Positions 28,499 to 38,795 of a DNA stretch of 57,881 nucleotides are shown in pieces (position 1 is the first letter of the stretch; the number at the start of each line of letters is the position of its first letter). The notes beneath the pieces are model-generated. The model was not told the DNA's origin and ran no database searches. It worked only from the letters and a program-made list of their open reading frames with translations. The position numbers and the translations under genes were made by a program. Origin of the DNA: Pseudomonadota bacterium. Lineage in GTDB: Bacteria > Pseudomonadota > Gammaproteobacteria > Berkiellales > Berkiellaceae. Location: the NCBI GenBank assembly GCA_018242045.1, contig JAFECR010000029.1:29371-87251 (forward strand), written 5' to 3'.

Positions 28499-30940
28499 AT
28501 GCACGTACTAAAATTTGGCGGCACATCGCTTGGCAATGCCAAACGACTATCTCAAGTTTGCCAGACGATCTGTAAGCGTTTGCAGCTGCATCCTGTGGCT
28601 GTTGTTGTTTCTGCCATCGCTGGTGTAACCAACATGCTTGAATTAAGCATTCAAAAGGCAAAAGAAGATGTGCCTTATACCATTTGTATTGATGAAATGA
28701 TGAATTTTCATCAAAGATTTATTGATGAACTTGCTCATATACATCCAAATTTACTTAAACAAGAACTTGAAAGTTTTATATTCGAAGTCATGGAGCAATA
28801 TTCAACTCTATTGCAGGGCGTGCAATTAATTAAGGACTGCCCTGAAAAAATACACTGTAAAATTTTAAGTTTCGGTGAAGTAATCAGTACGCAAATGGTA
28901 AGATCAGTTCTAGGATCTCTGGGAATTACAGTAACTTTTTTAGATGCAACTTCTTATATAAAAACGAAAGGCCCCCTAAGCGAAGCTATTCCAATAATGC
29001 CAGAATTGATGCGTCTTTTTGCAAAAGTCAAAAACAATACTTGTTTATTAATGTCAGGGTTTATTGCTTCAGATATGGCTGGTAATTTGAGTTTGTTGGG
29101 TCGAAACGGTTCAGATTATTCTGCCAGCTTAATGGCGGTGGCACTGAATGCTGAATCGTGTGAAATTTGGACCGACGTGGATGGCATTTATACAGCCGAT
29201 CCTAATCAGGTGCCAGATGCCAAGCTTATAAGAGATATGAGTTATGGAGAAGCAATGGAATTAGCTTTTTATGGTGCCAAGATCTTACATCCAAAAACAA
29301 CAGCAGTGCTCGTGTCAGCACAAATTCCTTTATTTATAAAAAACAGTTTTAAGCCTGAGGAAGAAGGCACTAAAATATCAGCTTTTGCAAAACCGGATCA
29401 AAAAGATTTAATTAGAGCTGTTTCCTATATAAAAGATATTGCATTGATCAATATTTATGGTGCAGGTATGAAAGGGAGCCCAGGTATGGCGGCTCGAGTG
29501 TTCGATATTGTCGCCAAATGTGGAGTTTCTGTTATTTTAATAAGCCAAGCAAGTTCTGAATATTCAATTTGTTTTTGTGTTATTGGTAAAGATGCAGAGA
29601 TTACTTATAAAGCATTGCAAGAAGCATTATATTTAGAATTACAAGCTAAAATCGTGGAAAATATTGAAGTTATGCATGATCAAGCCATTATCTGTATTGT
29701 TGGCGATGAAATGCGAACTCGTTATGGTATTGCGGGTAAATTTTTTTCTAGTCTTGCTCATGCTTGTATTAATATTGTTGCAATAGCTCAAGGTTCTTCT
29801 GAACGTTGTATTTCGGCCGTAATTAATGGTCATGACAGCGCAAAAGCGGTTCATGCCGTTCATCGTTCCTTTTTTCACACTTTACAAACAATAGAATTAT
29901 ATATTGTGGGTATTGGTTCAGTCGGTTCTGAATTAATTGAACAAATTAAATTACAACATCATGATCTTTTAAGAAATGGCATAGAAATTAAAGTTTGCGC
30001 AATAGCGAATACCCGTAAATATGTCCATAGAGAGAATGGGATAGATCTTGCCAATTGGTCAAATTTAATGCACAGCAGCAGCAATAATTTAAAAAAGATT
30101 TTAGCGCAAGCCTCATTAGATAAACCGCTTAATGGCATTTTGTTGGATTGTACCGCATCAAAGGAAATCTCTTCAAATTATATTGCTGCCTTTAAAGCTG
30201 GGTTACATGTCATTAGTGCAAATAAGCAAGCAAATAGTAGCACCTATGCGTATTATCAAGAGCTCAGAGCTAAAGCAGATAAATACAAAAGACTATTTCT
30301 TTATGAAACGAATGTTGGTGCAGGGTTACCGATTATTTATAATTTTAAGAACTTGATTAAAAGTGGCGATCAACTATTAGATTTCTCTGGTATTTTGTCT
30401 GGCTCACTTTCATTTATTTTTGGTGCTTTAGAAGATGATATTCCATTTTCTGAAGCGGTTAATCTTGCTCGTGATAAAAAGTTTACAGAGCCAGACCCAC
30501 GCGATGATTTAAGTGGCATCGATGTGGCAAGAAAGTTATTGATTCTCGCGCGTGAGATTGGGTTGCAAATTGAGTTTGAAGATATTCAGGTTGATGCTAT
30601 TTTACCTTTGGATTTTGATATTTCAGGCAGTATCGACACATTTTTATTAAATCTTAAGAAGATTGATAGTTATTTTTCTGAAAAAACAATAAAGCTTCGT
30701 CAGAAAAACAAAGTTTTAAGACTTGTTGGCGAAATAAAAAATCACAAATGTCGTGTTGGGATCTGTGTTGTGGATAAGATGGATCCTTTATATTCCGTTA
30801 AAAACGGTGAAAATGCTTTTGTTTTTTTAACAAAGCGTTATAGCCCTATCCCGTTTGTCATTAGAGGTTATGGTGCCGGAGTAGGTGTTACCGCTTCAGG
30901 CTTATTTGGTGATATTCTTAAAACCGTTAGTCTTAACTAG
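28499..30940 (+). CDS. thrA: Bifunctional aspartokinase / homoserine dehydrogenase
   Basis: An 813-residue fused enzyme catalysing the first and third steps from aspartate to threonine and methionine. ATG at 28499 follows AGGAGG and starts MHVLKFGGTSLGN, the aspartokinase N terminus; the frame is open 47 codons further up, but through repeat DNA. The kinase domain has LLGRNGSDYSASLMA and EIWTDVDGIYTADP. ACT regulatory domains fill about 310-450. The dehydrogenase begins with the NAD motif VGIGSVGS near 470 and has SANKQANS, YETNVGAGLPI and GILSGSLSFIFG. Length is close to E. coli ThrA (820), which is feedback-inhibited by threonine. First gene of thrABC. Confidence 0.95.
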   Translation: MHVLKFGGTSLGNAKRLSQVCQTICKRLQLHPVAVVVSAIAGVTNMLELSIQKAKEDVPYTICIDEMMNFHQRFIDELAHIHPNLLKQELESFIFEVMEQYSTLLQGVQLIKDCPEKIHCKILSFGEVISTQMVRSVLGSLGITVTFLDATSYIKTKGPLSEAIPIMPELMRLFAKVKNNTCLLMSGFIASDMAGNLSLLGRNGSDYSASLMAVALNAESCEIWTDVDGIYTADPNQVPDAKLIRDMSYGEAMELAFYGAKILHPKTTAVLVSAQIPLFIKNSFKPEEEGTKISAFAKPDQKDLIRAVSYIKDIALINIYGAGMKGSPGMAARVFDIVAKCGVSVILISQASSEYSICFCVIGKDAEITYKALQEALYLELQAKIVENIEVMHDQAIICIVGDEMRTRYGIAGKFFSSLAHACINIVAIAQGSSERCISAVINGHDSAKAVHAVHRSFFHTLQTIELYIVGIGSVGSELIEQIKLQHHDLLRNGIEIKVCAIANTRKYVHRENGIDLANWSNLMHSSSNNLKKILAQASLDKPLNGILLDCTASKEISSNYIAAFKAGLHVISANKQANSSTYAYYQELRAKADKYKRLFLYETNVGAGLPIIYNFKNLIKSGDQLLDFSGILSGSLSFIFGALEDDIPFSEAVNLARDKKFTEPDPRDDLSGIDVARKLLILAREIGLQIEFEDIQVDAILPLDFDISGSIDTFLLNLKKIDSYFSEKTIKLRQKNKVLRLVGEIKNHKCRVGICVVDKMDPLYSVKNGENAFVFLTKRYSPIPFVIRGYGAGVGVTASGLFGDILKTVSLN

Positions 30941-30947
30941 AGATTTT

Positions 30948-31880
30948 ATGAAAGTAATTAAAGCATTTGCTCCAGCGACGATTGCTAATTTTGTTGTAGG
31001 ATTTGATTCCTTAGGTGCAAGTTTCGCTGTTGAAGATGATTTATTTGGTGATATTGTCACTATCGAGTCTGCAAGCCAAAGCGCATTTAAAATCATTGGC
31101 AAATATGCAAGTGTATTGCAAGCAGTTGAAGAAAATGTGGTTACTCAAGCAACACAGCTTTTTCATCAAAAACTAATTTCCCGTAATATTAAACCAAGCA
31201 CGCTCGACATTCAGCTTGAAAAACGTTTGCCAATTAGCAGTGGTCTTGGCTCAAGTGCCTCTTCTATTGTTGCTGCCTTAATTGCGCTAAATGCTTTTTA
31301 TGATAATGTATTTTTGAGCCAAGACTTACTGTCAATGGCTGGCGATTTAGAGGGGAGGCTTTGTGGTGCTATTCATTTTGATAATGTGGCGCCAAGCATG
31401 TTTGGTGGTTTGCAATTACTGGTTCCTGATAAATTGAGTGAATCGCTGCCTTGGTTTGATGATTGGGTGATTGTGATAATTTACCCTGGAGTAGCCGTCA
31501 CTACAAAAATGGCACGAGAATTATTACCTACCTCATTAACTTTACCTAAAGCGGTAAATTATTGGCAGAAATTTTCGGTTTTTATTCATGCGCTTTATAA
31601 AAACGATCCTACGCTTGCGTTAGCGATGATGAAAGATAGCCTGATTGAACCATTAAGAGCAACTCTTATCCCACAATTTGAACTTCTGCGAAGTAAAGCA
31701 ATAGGTGCAGGTGCATTGTCATTTGGTATCTCAGGTTCTGGTCCTACTTGTTTTGCGATCGCAGACTCTCTGCTGGTTGCGCAAAACATCTATCACGCTA
31801 TCAATGATGTCAAGCTTTCACCTGAATCATTTTGTAAAATTGGTAAAATTTCAAAACAAGGGGCAAGGATAATAGAATAG
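30948..31880 (+). CDS. thrB: Homoserine kinase
   Basis: A 310-residue GHMP kinase that phosphorylates homoserine. The N-terminal AFAPATIANFVVGFDSLGASF is typical of ThrB, and the ATP-binding loop is LPISSGLGSSASSIVAALIALN. GALSFGISGSGPTCFAIAD is the third GHMP motif. The start at 30948, seven bases after thrA, gives the canonical N terminus; an in-frame ATG at 30885 inside thrA would add 21 unrelated residues. Coupled with thrC, which starts three bases after its stop. Confidence 0.94.
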   Translation: MKVIKAFAPATIANFVVGFDSLGASFAVEDDLFGDIVTIESASQSAFKIIGKYASVLQAVEENVVTQATQLFHQKLISRNIKPSTLDIQLEKRLPISSGLGSSASSIVAALIALNAFYDNVFLSQDLLSMAGDLEGRLCGAIHFDNVAPSMFGGLQLLVPDKLSESLPWFDDWVIVIIYPGVAVTTKMARELLPTSLTLPKAVNYWQKFSVFIHALYKNDPTLALAMMKDSLIEPLRATLIPQFELLRSKAIGAGALSFGISGSGPTCFAIADSLLVAQNIYHAINDVKLSPESFCKIGKISKQGARIIE

Positions 31881-31883
31881 ATC

Positions 31884-33152
31884 ATGAAATTGTATAATCT
31901 TAAACATCCTCGAGAACAGGTTAACTTTAAAGAAGCTGTTTTACGTGGATTGGGAACGGATGGTGGGTTGTATTATCCTGCTTCCTTGCCCTATTTTAAT
32001 GATATTGAAGCAATGTTATCTTTAGATTTTGTGTCAAGATCCTGTCTTGTTATGCAGCATCTTCTTAAAGATGAATTTACTTCGGATAAAATTGATCTGC
32101 TAGTTAAAAATTCTTTTAACTTTCCCATTTTAACAAAAAAGATAGCTCAAAATGTTTTCGCGTTGGAACTATTTTGGGGGCCATCATTGGCGTTTAAAGA
32201 TTTTGGTGCACGTTTCATGGCTAACATCATGAACGAAATCACTAAAGAACCGATGATGATTGTCACAGCAACTTCTGGTGATACTGGCGCAGCAATTGCT
32301 CATGCTTTTAAAGATCTGCCAAACATTCAAGTGGCAATACTTTACCCCTATCAACGTATTTCTCCATTGCAAGAGAAACTTTTTTGCACTTTGGGGGGTA
32401 ATATCCATACTTTTGCTGTGCAAGGAAATTTTGATGATTGCTTGATGCTGGTAAAACAATGTTTTAATGATAAAATGTTAGATTTAAATGTTAATTCTGG
32501 TAATTCAATTAATATCAGCCGAATTTTGGCACAAACGTTATACTATTTTGAAGCATGTGCCACAAGGCAAAATCAAGAAGTTGTGATTTGTGTACCCAGC
32601 GGTAATTTTGGCAACCTCACTGCGGGTTTATTGGCACGTTTGATGGGATTACCTATTGCTTTTTTTGTTGCTGCAACAAATGCGAATGACACAGTCCCTC
32701 GCTATTTAAATAGTGGTATTTGGGCACCTCATGCAACGGTAGCCACCTTATCTAATGCCATGGATGTAAGTAAGCCTAACAATTGGCCTCGAATTTTAGA
32801 GCTGTTTAGTAAAGAAAACTGGAATATTAATCAAGTTATTTGTAGTATTGCTTTTTCTGATGTTGAAACAAGGCAAGCAATGTTGGCATTGCATCGTTTG
32901 GATTATATCGCCGATCCACACAGTGCCATTGCTTATGCAGGTCTCAAATCATATCTTAAACCAAATCAACACGGCGTTTTTTTATGTACAGCGCATCCTG
33001 CTAAATTTTATGAAAGTGTACAAGAGATCTTGGATATCAAAATAAGTCTGCCTAAACCACTGCAGGAGGTATTGAATAAAAAGAATTTATCGCAGACGAT
33101 ACCCAAGGACTACAACTCATTGAAAGAAGAATTATTGAGAATAAGCAAATAG
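31884..33152 (+). CDS. thrC: Threonine synthase
   Basis: A 422-residue PLP enzyme converting O-phosphohomoserine to threonine. The N terminus MKLYNLKHPREQVNFKEAVLRGLGTDGGLYYP is typical. The PLP lysine is in ELFWGPSLAFKDFGARF, the phosphate loop is VPSGNFGNLTAG, and TATSGDTGAAIAHAF is the substrate region. Last gene of the thrABC operon. Confidence 0.94.
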   Translation: MKLYNLKHPREQVNFKEAVLRGLGTDGGLYYPASLPYFNDIEAMLSLDFVSRSCLVMQHLLKDEFTSDKIDLLVKNSFNFPILTKKIAQNVFALELFWGPSLAFKDFGARFMANIMNEITKEPMMIVTATSGDTGAAIAHAFKDLPNIQVAILYPYQRISPLQEKLFCTLGGNIHTFAVQGNFDDCLMLVKQCFNDKMLDLNVNSGNSINISRILAQTLYYFEACATRQNQEVVICVPSGNFGNLTAGLLARLMGLPIAFFVAATNANDTVPRYLNSGIWAPHATVATLSNAMDVSKPNNWPRILELFSKENWNINQVICSIAFSDVETRQAMLALHRLDYIADPHSAIAYAGLKSYLKPNQHGVFLCTAHPAKFYESVQEILDIKISLPKPLQEVLNKKNLSQTIPKDYNSLKEELLRISK

Positions 33153-33197
33153 TTTGTTAACTACCACGCTTGACCGCTCCCGCGATAAGATCTATAT

Positions 33198-33221
33198 TTT
33201 GATTGTTGTTCAATAATCAAA
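33198..33221. promoter_or_regulatory. 24-bp near-perfect palindrome upstream of umuC
   Basis: Arms TTTGATTGTTG and CAATAATCAAA (one mismatch) around TT, ending 25 bases before the umuC start codon. There is no T tract, so it is not a terminator of thrC. It does not match the LexA consensus CTGT-N8-ACAG. Candidate operator for umuC. Confidence 0.5.
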
Positions 33222-33246
33222 TTAACTCATCATTTCAGGTGTATAA

Positions 33247-34509
33247 ATGTTTGCGCTTGTTGATTGTAATAATTTCTACGTGTCTTGTGAACGTGTTTTT
33301 AACCCTTTGCTTGATAATAAGCCAGTTATCGTATTATCAAATAATGATGGCTGTATTATAGCCCGTTCAAATGAGGCAAAAATACTTGGCTTTAAAATGG
33401 GCGATCCTCTTTTTCAAAGAAAAGAGTTAATTCGTCAGCATGGCGTTGTTGTTTACTCTTCAAATTATCATTTATATGGCGACATGTCGCGCAGGGTAAT
33501 TACTTTGTTAAAGGAATTTTCTCCCAGATATGAAATTTATTCTATAGATGAGATGTTCTTAGGATTAAAAGAGTTTGAACAATGGGATTTAATTGAATAC
33601 GGTAGGAAAATTAAAGAAAGAATAGCGATAGGATTAAAAATTCCTGTTTCAGTTGGCATTGGGCCAACAAAAACCTTGGCAAAATTAGCTAATTTTTATG
33701 CCAAAAATGACCCTGCGTATGCTGGAGTTTGCACACTTGAAGAACCACCAAAAACATTGATGCTACTGAAGCAAATTCCTATTGAGAAGGTATGGGGAGT
33801 GGGGCGCCAATGGAGCGACAAATTAAAACAATTGGACATACTAAGTGCTTATGATTTAGCCCAAGCTGATTCAGCAATGATTAAGAGAAAATTCAGTGTC
33901 GTTCTTGCTAGAACTATTTTGGAATTGCAAGGAACCTCATGCATTAAACTTGAATCGGTAATGCCACGAAAAAATATAATGGTTTCTCGTTCCTTTGGGC
34001 AACCTATCATTGATTTTATTCATTTGCGAGAGGCAGTAGCAAATTTTGCGACAAGAGCAGCAGAAAAATTAAGAAATCAAAAATCTTACGCTTGCGCAAT
34101 GATGATCTTTATTAGGACAAACTCGTTTAATAAAACAGATAAGCAATATTCAAATTCTATTTGTTTAAAATTCCCTAAAGAAACAGATAACACGATGTGG
34201 ATCCTTAAAACGGCGACTCAAGGATTAAAGCTGATATTCCGCAAAGGGGTTAAATACAAAAAAGCAGGCACAATGCTAATTGATATTATTTCAAATCAGA
34301 CGGTGCAAGCTGATTTGTTTATTGATGATACAAAAATGAACAATAAGAAACTGATGGATGTCATTGACGCTATTAATGAAAAGTATGGTAAAGATACCAT
34401 CCGATTTGCGATTTGTGGCTGTAAAAAAACTTGGAGTGGGCGTCAACAAAAGGTATCTCCTGCCTATACCACAAGATGGCGCGACATTCTTGTAGTCTTT
34501 GCAAAATAA
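33247..34509 (+). CDS. umuC: UmuC-like Y-family DNA polymerase (Pol V subunit)
   Basis: A 420-residue translesion polymerase. It begins FALVDCNNFYVSCERVF with catalytic D6, and the second acidic pair is D101-E102 in YSIDEMFL. NNDGCIIARSNEAK and SVGIGPTKTLAKLAN are family blocks, as is the UmuC C-terminal domain ending in QQKVSPAYTTRWRDILVV. UmuC needs processed UmuD to form Pol V, but no umuD lies on either side. The partner must be elsewhere, or the protein acts alone. No LexA box is visible; a different palindrome lies just upstream. Confidence 0.92.
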   Translation: MFALVDCNNFYVSCERVFNPLLDNKPVIVLSNNDGCIIARSNEAKILGFKMGDPLFQRKELIRQHGVVVYSSNYHLYGDMSRRVITLLKEFSPRYEIYSIDEMFLGLKEFEQWDLIEYGRKIKERIAIGLKIPVSVGIGPTKTLAKLANFYAKNDPAYAGVCTLEEPPKTLMLLKQIPIEKVWGVGRQWSDKLKQLDILSAYDLAQADSAMIKRKFSVVLARTILELQGTSCIKLESVMPRKNIMVSRSFGQPIIDFIHLREAVANFATRAAEKLRNQKSYACAMMIFIRTNSFNKTDKQYSNSICLKFPKETDNTMWILKTATQGLKLIFRKGVKYKKAGTMLIDIISNQTVQADLFIDDTKMNNKKLMDVIDAINEKYGKDTIRFAICGCKKTWSGRQQKVSPAYTTRWRDILVVFAK

Positions 34510-34639
34510 GACAGATGGATATAATTAGGAGATGAATGAAGAATTTTATACCCTGACACAAGGGAAATCGGCTTGATTTTGTAGGGTCGATAACTTTAAA
34601 ATGCGTAATGGATTTTTAAGTTAAAAGCAAAGTGTCAAC

Positions 34640-37600
34640 ATGAAAGTAATTAAAATCAAGCTTAACGCAAGCGAAACACAGAATGTGGAACTACCTCATT
34701 ATATTAACCCAATTAAGTATTATGATTCAAAAAGTAAGACTGAACAGGCAAGAAAACTAAGTGCATATTTGGTTGACACGATTCCATTCCTTGACGAGAA
34801 ACAAAGAAAAGAGCATCAAGGCTATTTGCAGATGGAGTGTGCAGAATTATTTGAAAAAATAGAAACAAATGATAACTGGTCTGTTTGTTATCAGTTACAA
34901 AACATAGAAACAACGTTAAAAGAAGTAATTTCTATCGCTGAAAAACAATTGATAAAAGACATTGATGACAAAATAGATTTACCACAGGATATTATTGAGT
35001 TAAAAAGACTAATAGAAAAATTAGAACCTTTTATCACAGACGCTGAAAAAAAACGATATATTAGCCAATATGCTGCTATCAAAGTACAACAGTTAATTTG
35101 TACAGCTTCCTATAGCGAAGAGCATCTTAAAAAATTGCCGCCTAGAAATAAAAAAATGACTATAGAAGATATAGCGGTAAAAAGCCAAATTCAACAATAT
35201 GGCTTAGAAGAGAAAAAAGTTTGTTTAATGAGTGAGATGAGTCAAGCTTTGATGACTTCAGCAGAAGCAAAAGAGCAACTTAAAAGAAATATTAAAGCTC
35301 AGTTTTCAATGTTGAACACAATTATTTCAGAACAAGAGAAAATACAAGTAAAATTTACTCAAAGCTTATTAGAAAAAACCTTTGATAATTTTATAGATAG
35401 TAATTTTGATAAATTCATGGAGGTTCTGAAAAACAGTATCGCTGTGAGTAGGCTGGAAAAGTTGCTTGAAATAAAACAACTGAAAAAAGCATTGCCTTCA
35501 ACTTCATCAAAGATGCATGAAAGATTACAAACTGAAATTAAAACATGCGAAGATGAGATTAAAGAAAAAATGCAACAACTTGCCCAAGAAAATCAGGCAA
35601 TTAAATTAAAAATGTTAGATTTGTTTAGAACTATCACAAAATCTTCCCAGCAAGATAAATTTGTAAGAGTCGCACGAAGATTTGGGTTTGATGAAAAAGA
35701 TTATGTTAATGATGGATCGTTAAATGAAGAAAGCAGCATGATTAGCACGTGGTTAGCAACATTGAGCGCTACCATGCAAGCATATTTACCTTCAACCGAA
35801 AAAGTTAAATTAGGTGTGAATGTCGCTCAGGCTGGCGTATTAGGCTATGCTTTTGGTGTTCAAGGAGCTATCATGGGCGTAGGAATGGCACTTGCACAAG
35901 ATAAAGCCAAAAAAGTAATTGCAAAACTGCAGGAACGCAAAGCAGGAAAGCTTAATACTAAATATAAAAGTAAAAGTTTTGATGTAAATGATAATCTTGA
36001 ATTTATGTATAACTCCAATGAAAAAGCTGAAATTATTAATTGTTGGTATGTTAACAGATTGTTTGAAATTGATGTTAAGCTGGAAAATATGTCCAAGATG
36101 GAACAAAAAGAAAATTACGCTTTGGAGTTGCAGCTTCTTTACGATGAATTATTTGAAAACTATAACAAGATTAGAAATGCTGAAGTAAACAAAGAGCAAG
36201 CAAAAGAAATTTTTAGAAGCGATATTAAGAATATGCTCATAAAATACTACAAGGGAGATTTTAATAACACAACGCAGTATTTGCAAGTAATGGGAGAACT
36301 CGCTCAAGTTCAAAGTAAAAACCAATTGTCAATAGCGCAGCCACCATTGGAAATTCAAAAGACATTGCAAACGCAACAAACATCTGCTTTGGTTAAACAA
36401 AAAAATGATCTTTTAAGCAATTCCTCAAGTAAGCAGCTTATGCCAAGGCTGCCAACTCAAACAACGCTTGTTTCCAATACAATAGCAGCGGCGCAAAGCA
36501 TAGCGCATGAATATAAATTAATAGCATTAAAACAAAGAGTATTGAGCTGTACTAGTGCATCAAAACAAGTAGATGAAAATCTTGCTGAATTAGAGCGTCT
36601 GGCTAATTTTCTTAATACTGATAACACGATGTTACAACATTGGCGTAATAATGATGTATTAGCATTACAATTCAAAGAAGCGACAAAGTTGGCATATAAA
36701 GCAACCCTAGAAGAAAGAGTTGAAAAATTGGTTAAAGAAAACGATGTTGATTCTTTGCTCACTTGGTTTAGAGAAAATATCTTTACAGAAATGTATAATG
36801 AAAGTAAAGAAATAAGACTTAAAATGATTGGTGTCAATTTAGAAAAATTTCAAGGAAAAACCTTGTGGCATTTGTTGAGTGATTTGCCTCATGGTGTAAG
36901 CATTTTTAATAAAATTGTGGCTCAGCAAAATAATGCAACGAGCAATGTAGAAAAAAGTATAGGGCTAGGTTGGAAGTTTATTGATTATTTTTCGCCAGAT
37001 GTTAAGTATAACAATATGAATCCTATAGAATATGCTTTTAAGCAAGAAAATAAAATGATTCTAATTGAATATCTAAACCACCTTGTAAGGTGTGAGTATC
37101 AAATTAGTAATTATAAAGAAATATTTTCTTTTGTGACAGCATTAAATAAACATGCAGAAGTATTTTGTATTGTGTTAAATAGCAGGATTATAGCGCAAGA
37201 ACAAAAAAATCAATCTACGTTTGCACGCTTCAAAAACGTAATTAGCAAACCAATTTATCAACCAAGTTATCACTTAGGCATAATGAGCGCTCTTATCATT
37301 TGCTTAGCAAGAGAGCAAAACGTGCCAAAAGAACCACTTGAAATTGCAAAGTTTATCAAAGAGCTTCAACAAGAAAAATCTGTTTATGTATATCTTTCTG
37401 GATTGAGCAAATTACAGAATACAGAAATTGAACAGATTGCAAATAAAGCAAGCAATGATCTTAAAGATTATGCTGAAGCGATAAATACTCAAGAAGTTGT
37501 TTCTTCAGAAAAAATAAAGCAAAACCACTTAATTGAAGCCGCTCCTGCTATATTGTCCCAATATACAAAAGATAATAGAGCATTAATAACTGAGCAGCAA

Positions 37601-37648
37601 AGTAGTACTCAAAAAGCAGAAAGTAAACAAAGCATTAAACTAAATTAG
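34640..37648 (+). CDS. Large coiled-coil protein, candidate effector
   Basis: A 1002-residue protein with no family that I recognise. Residues about 40-360 are highly charged and helical (Glu/Lys/Gln-rich), predicted coiled coil. A Gly/Ala-rich hydrophobic segment at about 385-420 (VNVAQAGVLGYAFGVQGAIMGVGMALA) could be a membrane hairpin or insertion segment. More coiled coil follows, a Gln/Ser/Thr-rich linker near 580-620, and a helical C-terminal half with one ankyrin-like stretch (NNMNPIEYAFKQENKMILIEYLNHL). No signal peptide. Such composition is common in Legionellales type IV substrates, but there is no direct proof. Stand-alone gene ending just before a palindromic repeat. Confidence 0.7.
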   Translation: MKVIKIKLNASETQNVELPHYINPIKYYDSKSKTEQARKLSAYLVDTIPFLDEKQRKEHQGYLQMECAELFEKIETNDNWSVCYQLQNIETTLKEVISIAEKQLIKDIDDKIDLPQDIIELKRLIEKLEPFITDAEKKRYISQYAAIKVQQLICTASYSEEHLKKLPPRNKKMTIEDIAVKSQIQQYGLEEKKVCLMSEMSQALMTSAEAKEQLKRNIKAQFSMLNTIISEQEKIQVKFTQSLLEKTFDNFIDSNFDKFMEVLKNSIAVSRLEKLLEIKQLKKALPSTSSKMHERLQTEIKTCEDEIKEKMQQLAQENQAIKLKMLDLFRTITKSSQQDKFVRVARRFGFDEKDYVNDGSLNEESSMISTWLATLSATMQAYLPSTEKVKLGVNVAQAGVLGYAFGVQGAIMGVGMALAQDKAKKVIAKLQERKAGKLNTKYKSKSFDVNDNLEFMYNSNEKAEIINCWYVNRLFEIDVKLENMSKMEQKENYALELQLLYDELFENYNKIRNAEVNKEQAKEIFRSDIKNMLIKYYKGDFNNTTQYLQVMGELAQVQSKNQLSIAQPPLEIQKTLQTQQTSALVKQKNDLLSNSSSKQLMPRLPTQTTLVSNTIAAAQSIAHEYKLIALKQRVLSCTSASKQVDENLAELERLANFLNTDNTMLQHWRNNDVLALQFKEATKLAYKATLEERVEKLVKENDVDSLLTWFRENIFTEMYNESKEIRLKMIGVNLEKFQGKTLWHLLSDLPHGVSIFNKIVAQQNNATSNVEKSIGLGWKFIDYFSPDVKYNNMNPIEYAFKQENKMILIEYLNHLVRCEYQISNYKEIFSFVTALNKHAEVFCIVLNSRIIAQEQKNQSTFARFKNVISKPIYQPSYHLGIMSALIICLAREQNVPKEPLEIAKFIKELQQEKSVYVYLSGLSKLQNTEIEQIANKASNDLKDYAEAINTQEVVSSEKIKQNHLIEAAPAILSQYTKDNRALITEQQSSTQKAESKQSIKLN

Positions 37649-37655
37649 TTTTGCG

Positions 37656-37712
37656 TCTCGCGCCAGTTTGAATCCCGTGCTTGATACGTGATTCAAACTG
37701 GAATGAATATAA
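37656..37712. repeat. Family A repeat, short palindromic copy
   Basis: Left arm CTCGCGCCAGTTTGAAT (37658-37674), core CCCGTGCTTGATACGTG, right arm ATTCAAACTGGAATGAAT (37692-37709). It resembles the copy at 38950-39006. It begins eight bases after a stop codon and could fold into a transcript-end hairpin. Confidence 0.65.
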
Positions 37713-37802
37713 CTTATTTTGTTTAACTTTCAGAAAATTGTATTTTAAAGAAAGTCTGCGTAGACTATTGAATAATTACACATTAAATAAAAGGGAATGA
37801 AC

Positions 37803-38750
37803 GTGTTAAAGAAAGGTCCACATGCTAACAAATCTGGTCCAGAACTATGTGAAGAAGCAAGAAAAAAGATTAAAAAAGATCCTGAAAGTGGGTTTAAGTT
37901 ATATCAAAAAGCAACGGAAATTGATAGAAATTTTGCACCGGCATGGGTTGGTTTGGGTTTTTGTTATGAGTTTGGCAAGGGTACGACAATAGATTATGAG
38001 AAGGCTCATTTGAACTATACGCGAGCCATCAAGGAAGATTCAAAATGTGCAAAAGCATTGTATAGATTAGGTGTTTTGCATCACGATGGAAAATTTGTGA
38101 AAGAAGATATAAAAGTGGCTCTTGACTACTACAAAAAAGCAACTGCAGCAGATAAATATGTTGCGGCTTGGTATAGAAAGGGCATTTGTTATCATAAATC
38201 GGCCTCAGAAAAGTCTTTAAAGAAAGGATTCGAATGCTTTAGAAAAGCAGCATATTATTTCCCTAATCATATCCCCTACTGGGAAAAGCTAGAAAATTGT
38301 TATAGAAATGGGATAGGCACAGAAGTTAATCCTAAATTTGCTGAATTTTGCCGTAGCAAAATTTCTGATATTTCATCACAAGTACCACTTGAGAAAGAAA
38401 AGGTTATATTAACGAGAGAAAACGAAATGCTTCAGAAATCAATAACACTTAGTGCAGAAATAATTCAATGTAATGCGGCAGATAAAGATAGAATAATAAA
38501 AAACTTAACAGCCCAGTTGAAGAGTGAATTTGAAAAAATATTAAAACAGAAAGATGAAGAGATCAAAAAATTAAAAGAGCTAACGTCCTTCGAACTTGGA
38601 TTTAATATTACTGATTCTTTAGACCAACAGGGTTTTCTATCTGATATGCAAGACCCTTTGACAGTAATGTATGAGCAAACGTCTTCGGATGTTAATCTTA
38701 TAAGCGATGAATCATCAATAGTTTCGCCTAACCCAGCCATTAAAATTTAA
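37803..38750 (+). CDS. Sel1-like repeat protein with C-terminal coiled coil
   Basis: A protein of about 315 residues. Four Sel1/TPR-type repeats fill the first 180 residues. Their signatures are APAWVGLGFCYEFGKGTTIDYEKA, AKALYRLGVLHHDGKFVKEDIKVALDYYKKA, VAAWYRKGICYHKSA...ECFRKA and IPYWEKLENCYRNGIGTEVN. A charged coiled coil follows at about 205-270 (EKVILTRENEMLQ..., LKQKDEEIKKLKELT), then an acidic Ser-rich tail. GTG at 37803 has AGGGA six bases upstream; ATG at 37797 is also in frame but abuts the ribosome site. Sel1 proteins mediate protein contacts, and several Legionella ones affect host trafficking. Cytosolic or translocated; no signal peptide. Confidence 0.78.
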   Translation: MLKKGPHANKSGPELCEEARKKIKKDPESGFKLYQKATEIDRNFAPAWVGLGFCYEFGKGTTIDYEKAHLNYTRAIKEDSKCAKALYRLGVLHHDGKFVKEDIKVALDYYKKATAADKYVAAWYRKGICYHKSASEKSLKKGFECFRKAAYYFPNHIPYWEKLENCYRNGIGTEVNPKFAEFCRSKISDISSQVPLEKEKVILTRENEMLQKSITLSAEIIQCNAADKDRIIKNLTAQLKSEFEKILKQKDEEIKKLKELTSFELGFNITDSLDQQGFLSDMQDPLTVMYEQTSSDVNLISDESSIVSPNPAIKI

Positions 38751-38795
38751 AAAATTAGTTAAAAAATGATGGATCTCGCTAGAAAATAGATTTTT

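Noticed and set aside
30885..30947. Upstream ATG for thrB inside thrA
   Set aside because: It adds 21 residues unlike homoserine kinases; the start at 30948 gives the conserved N terminus.
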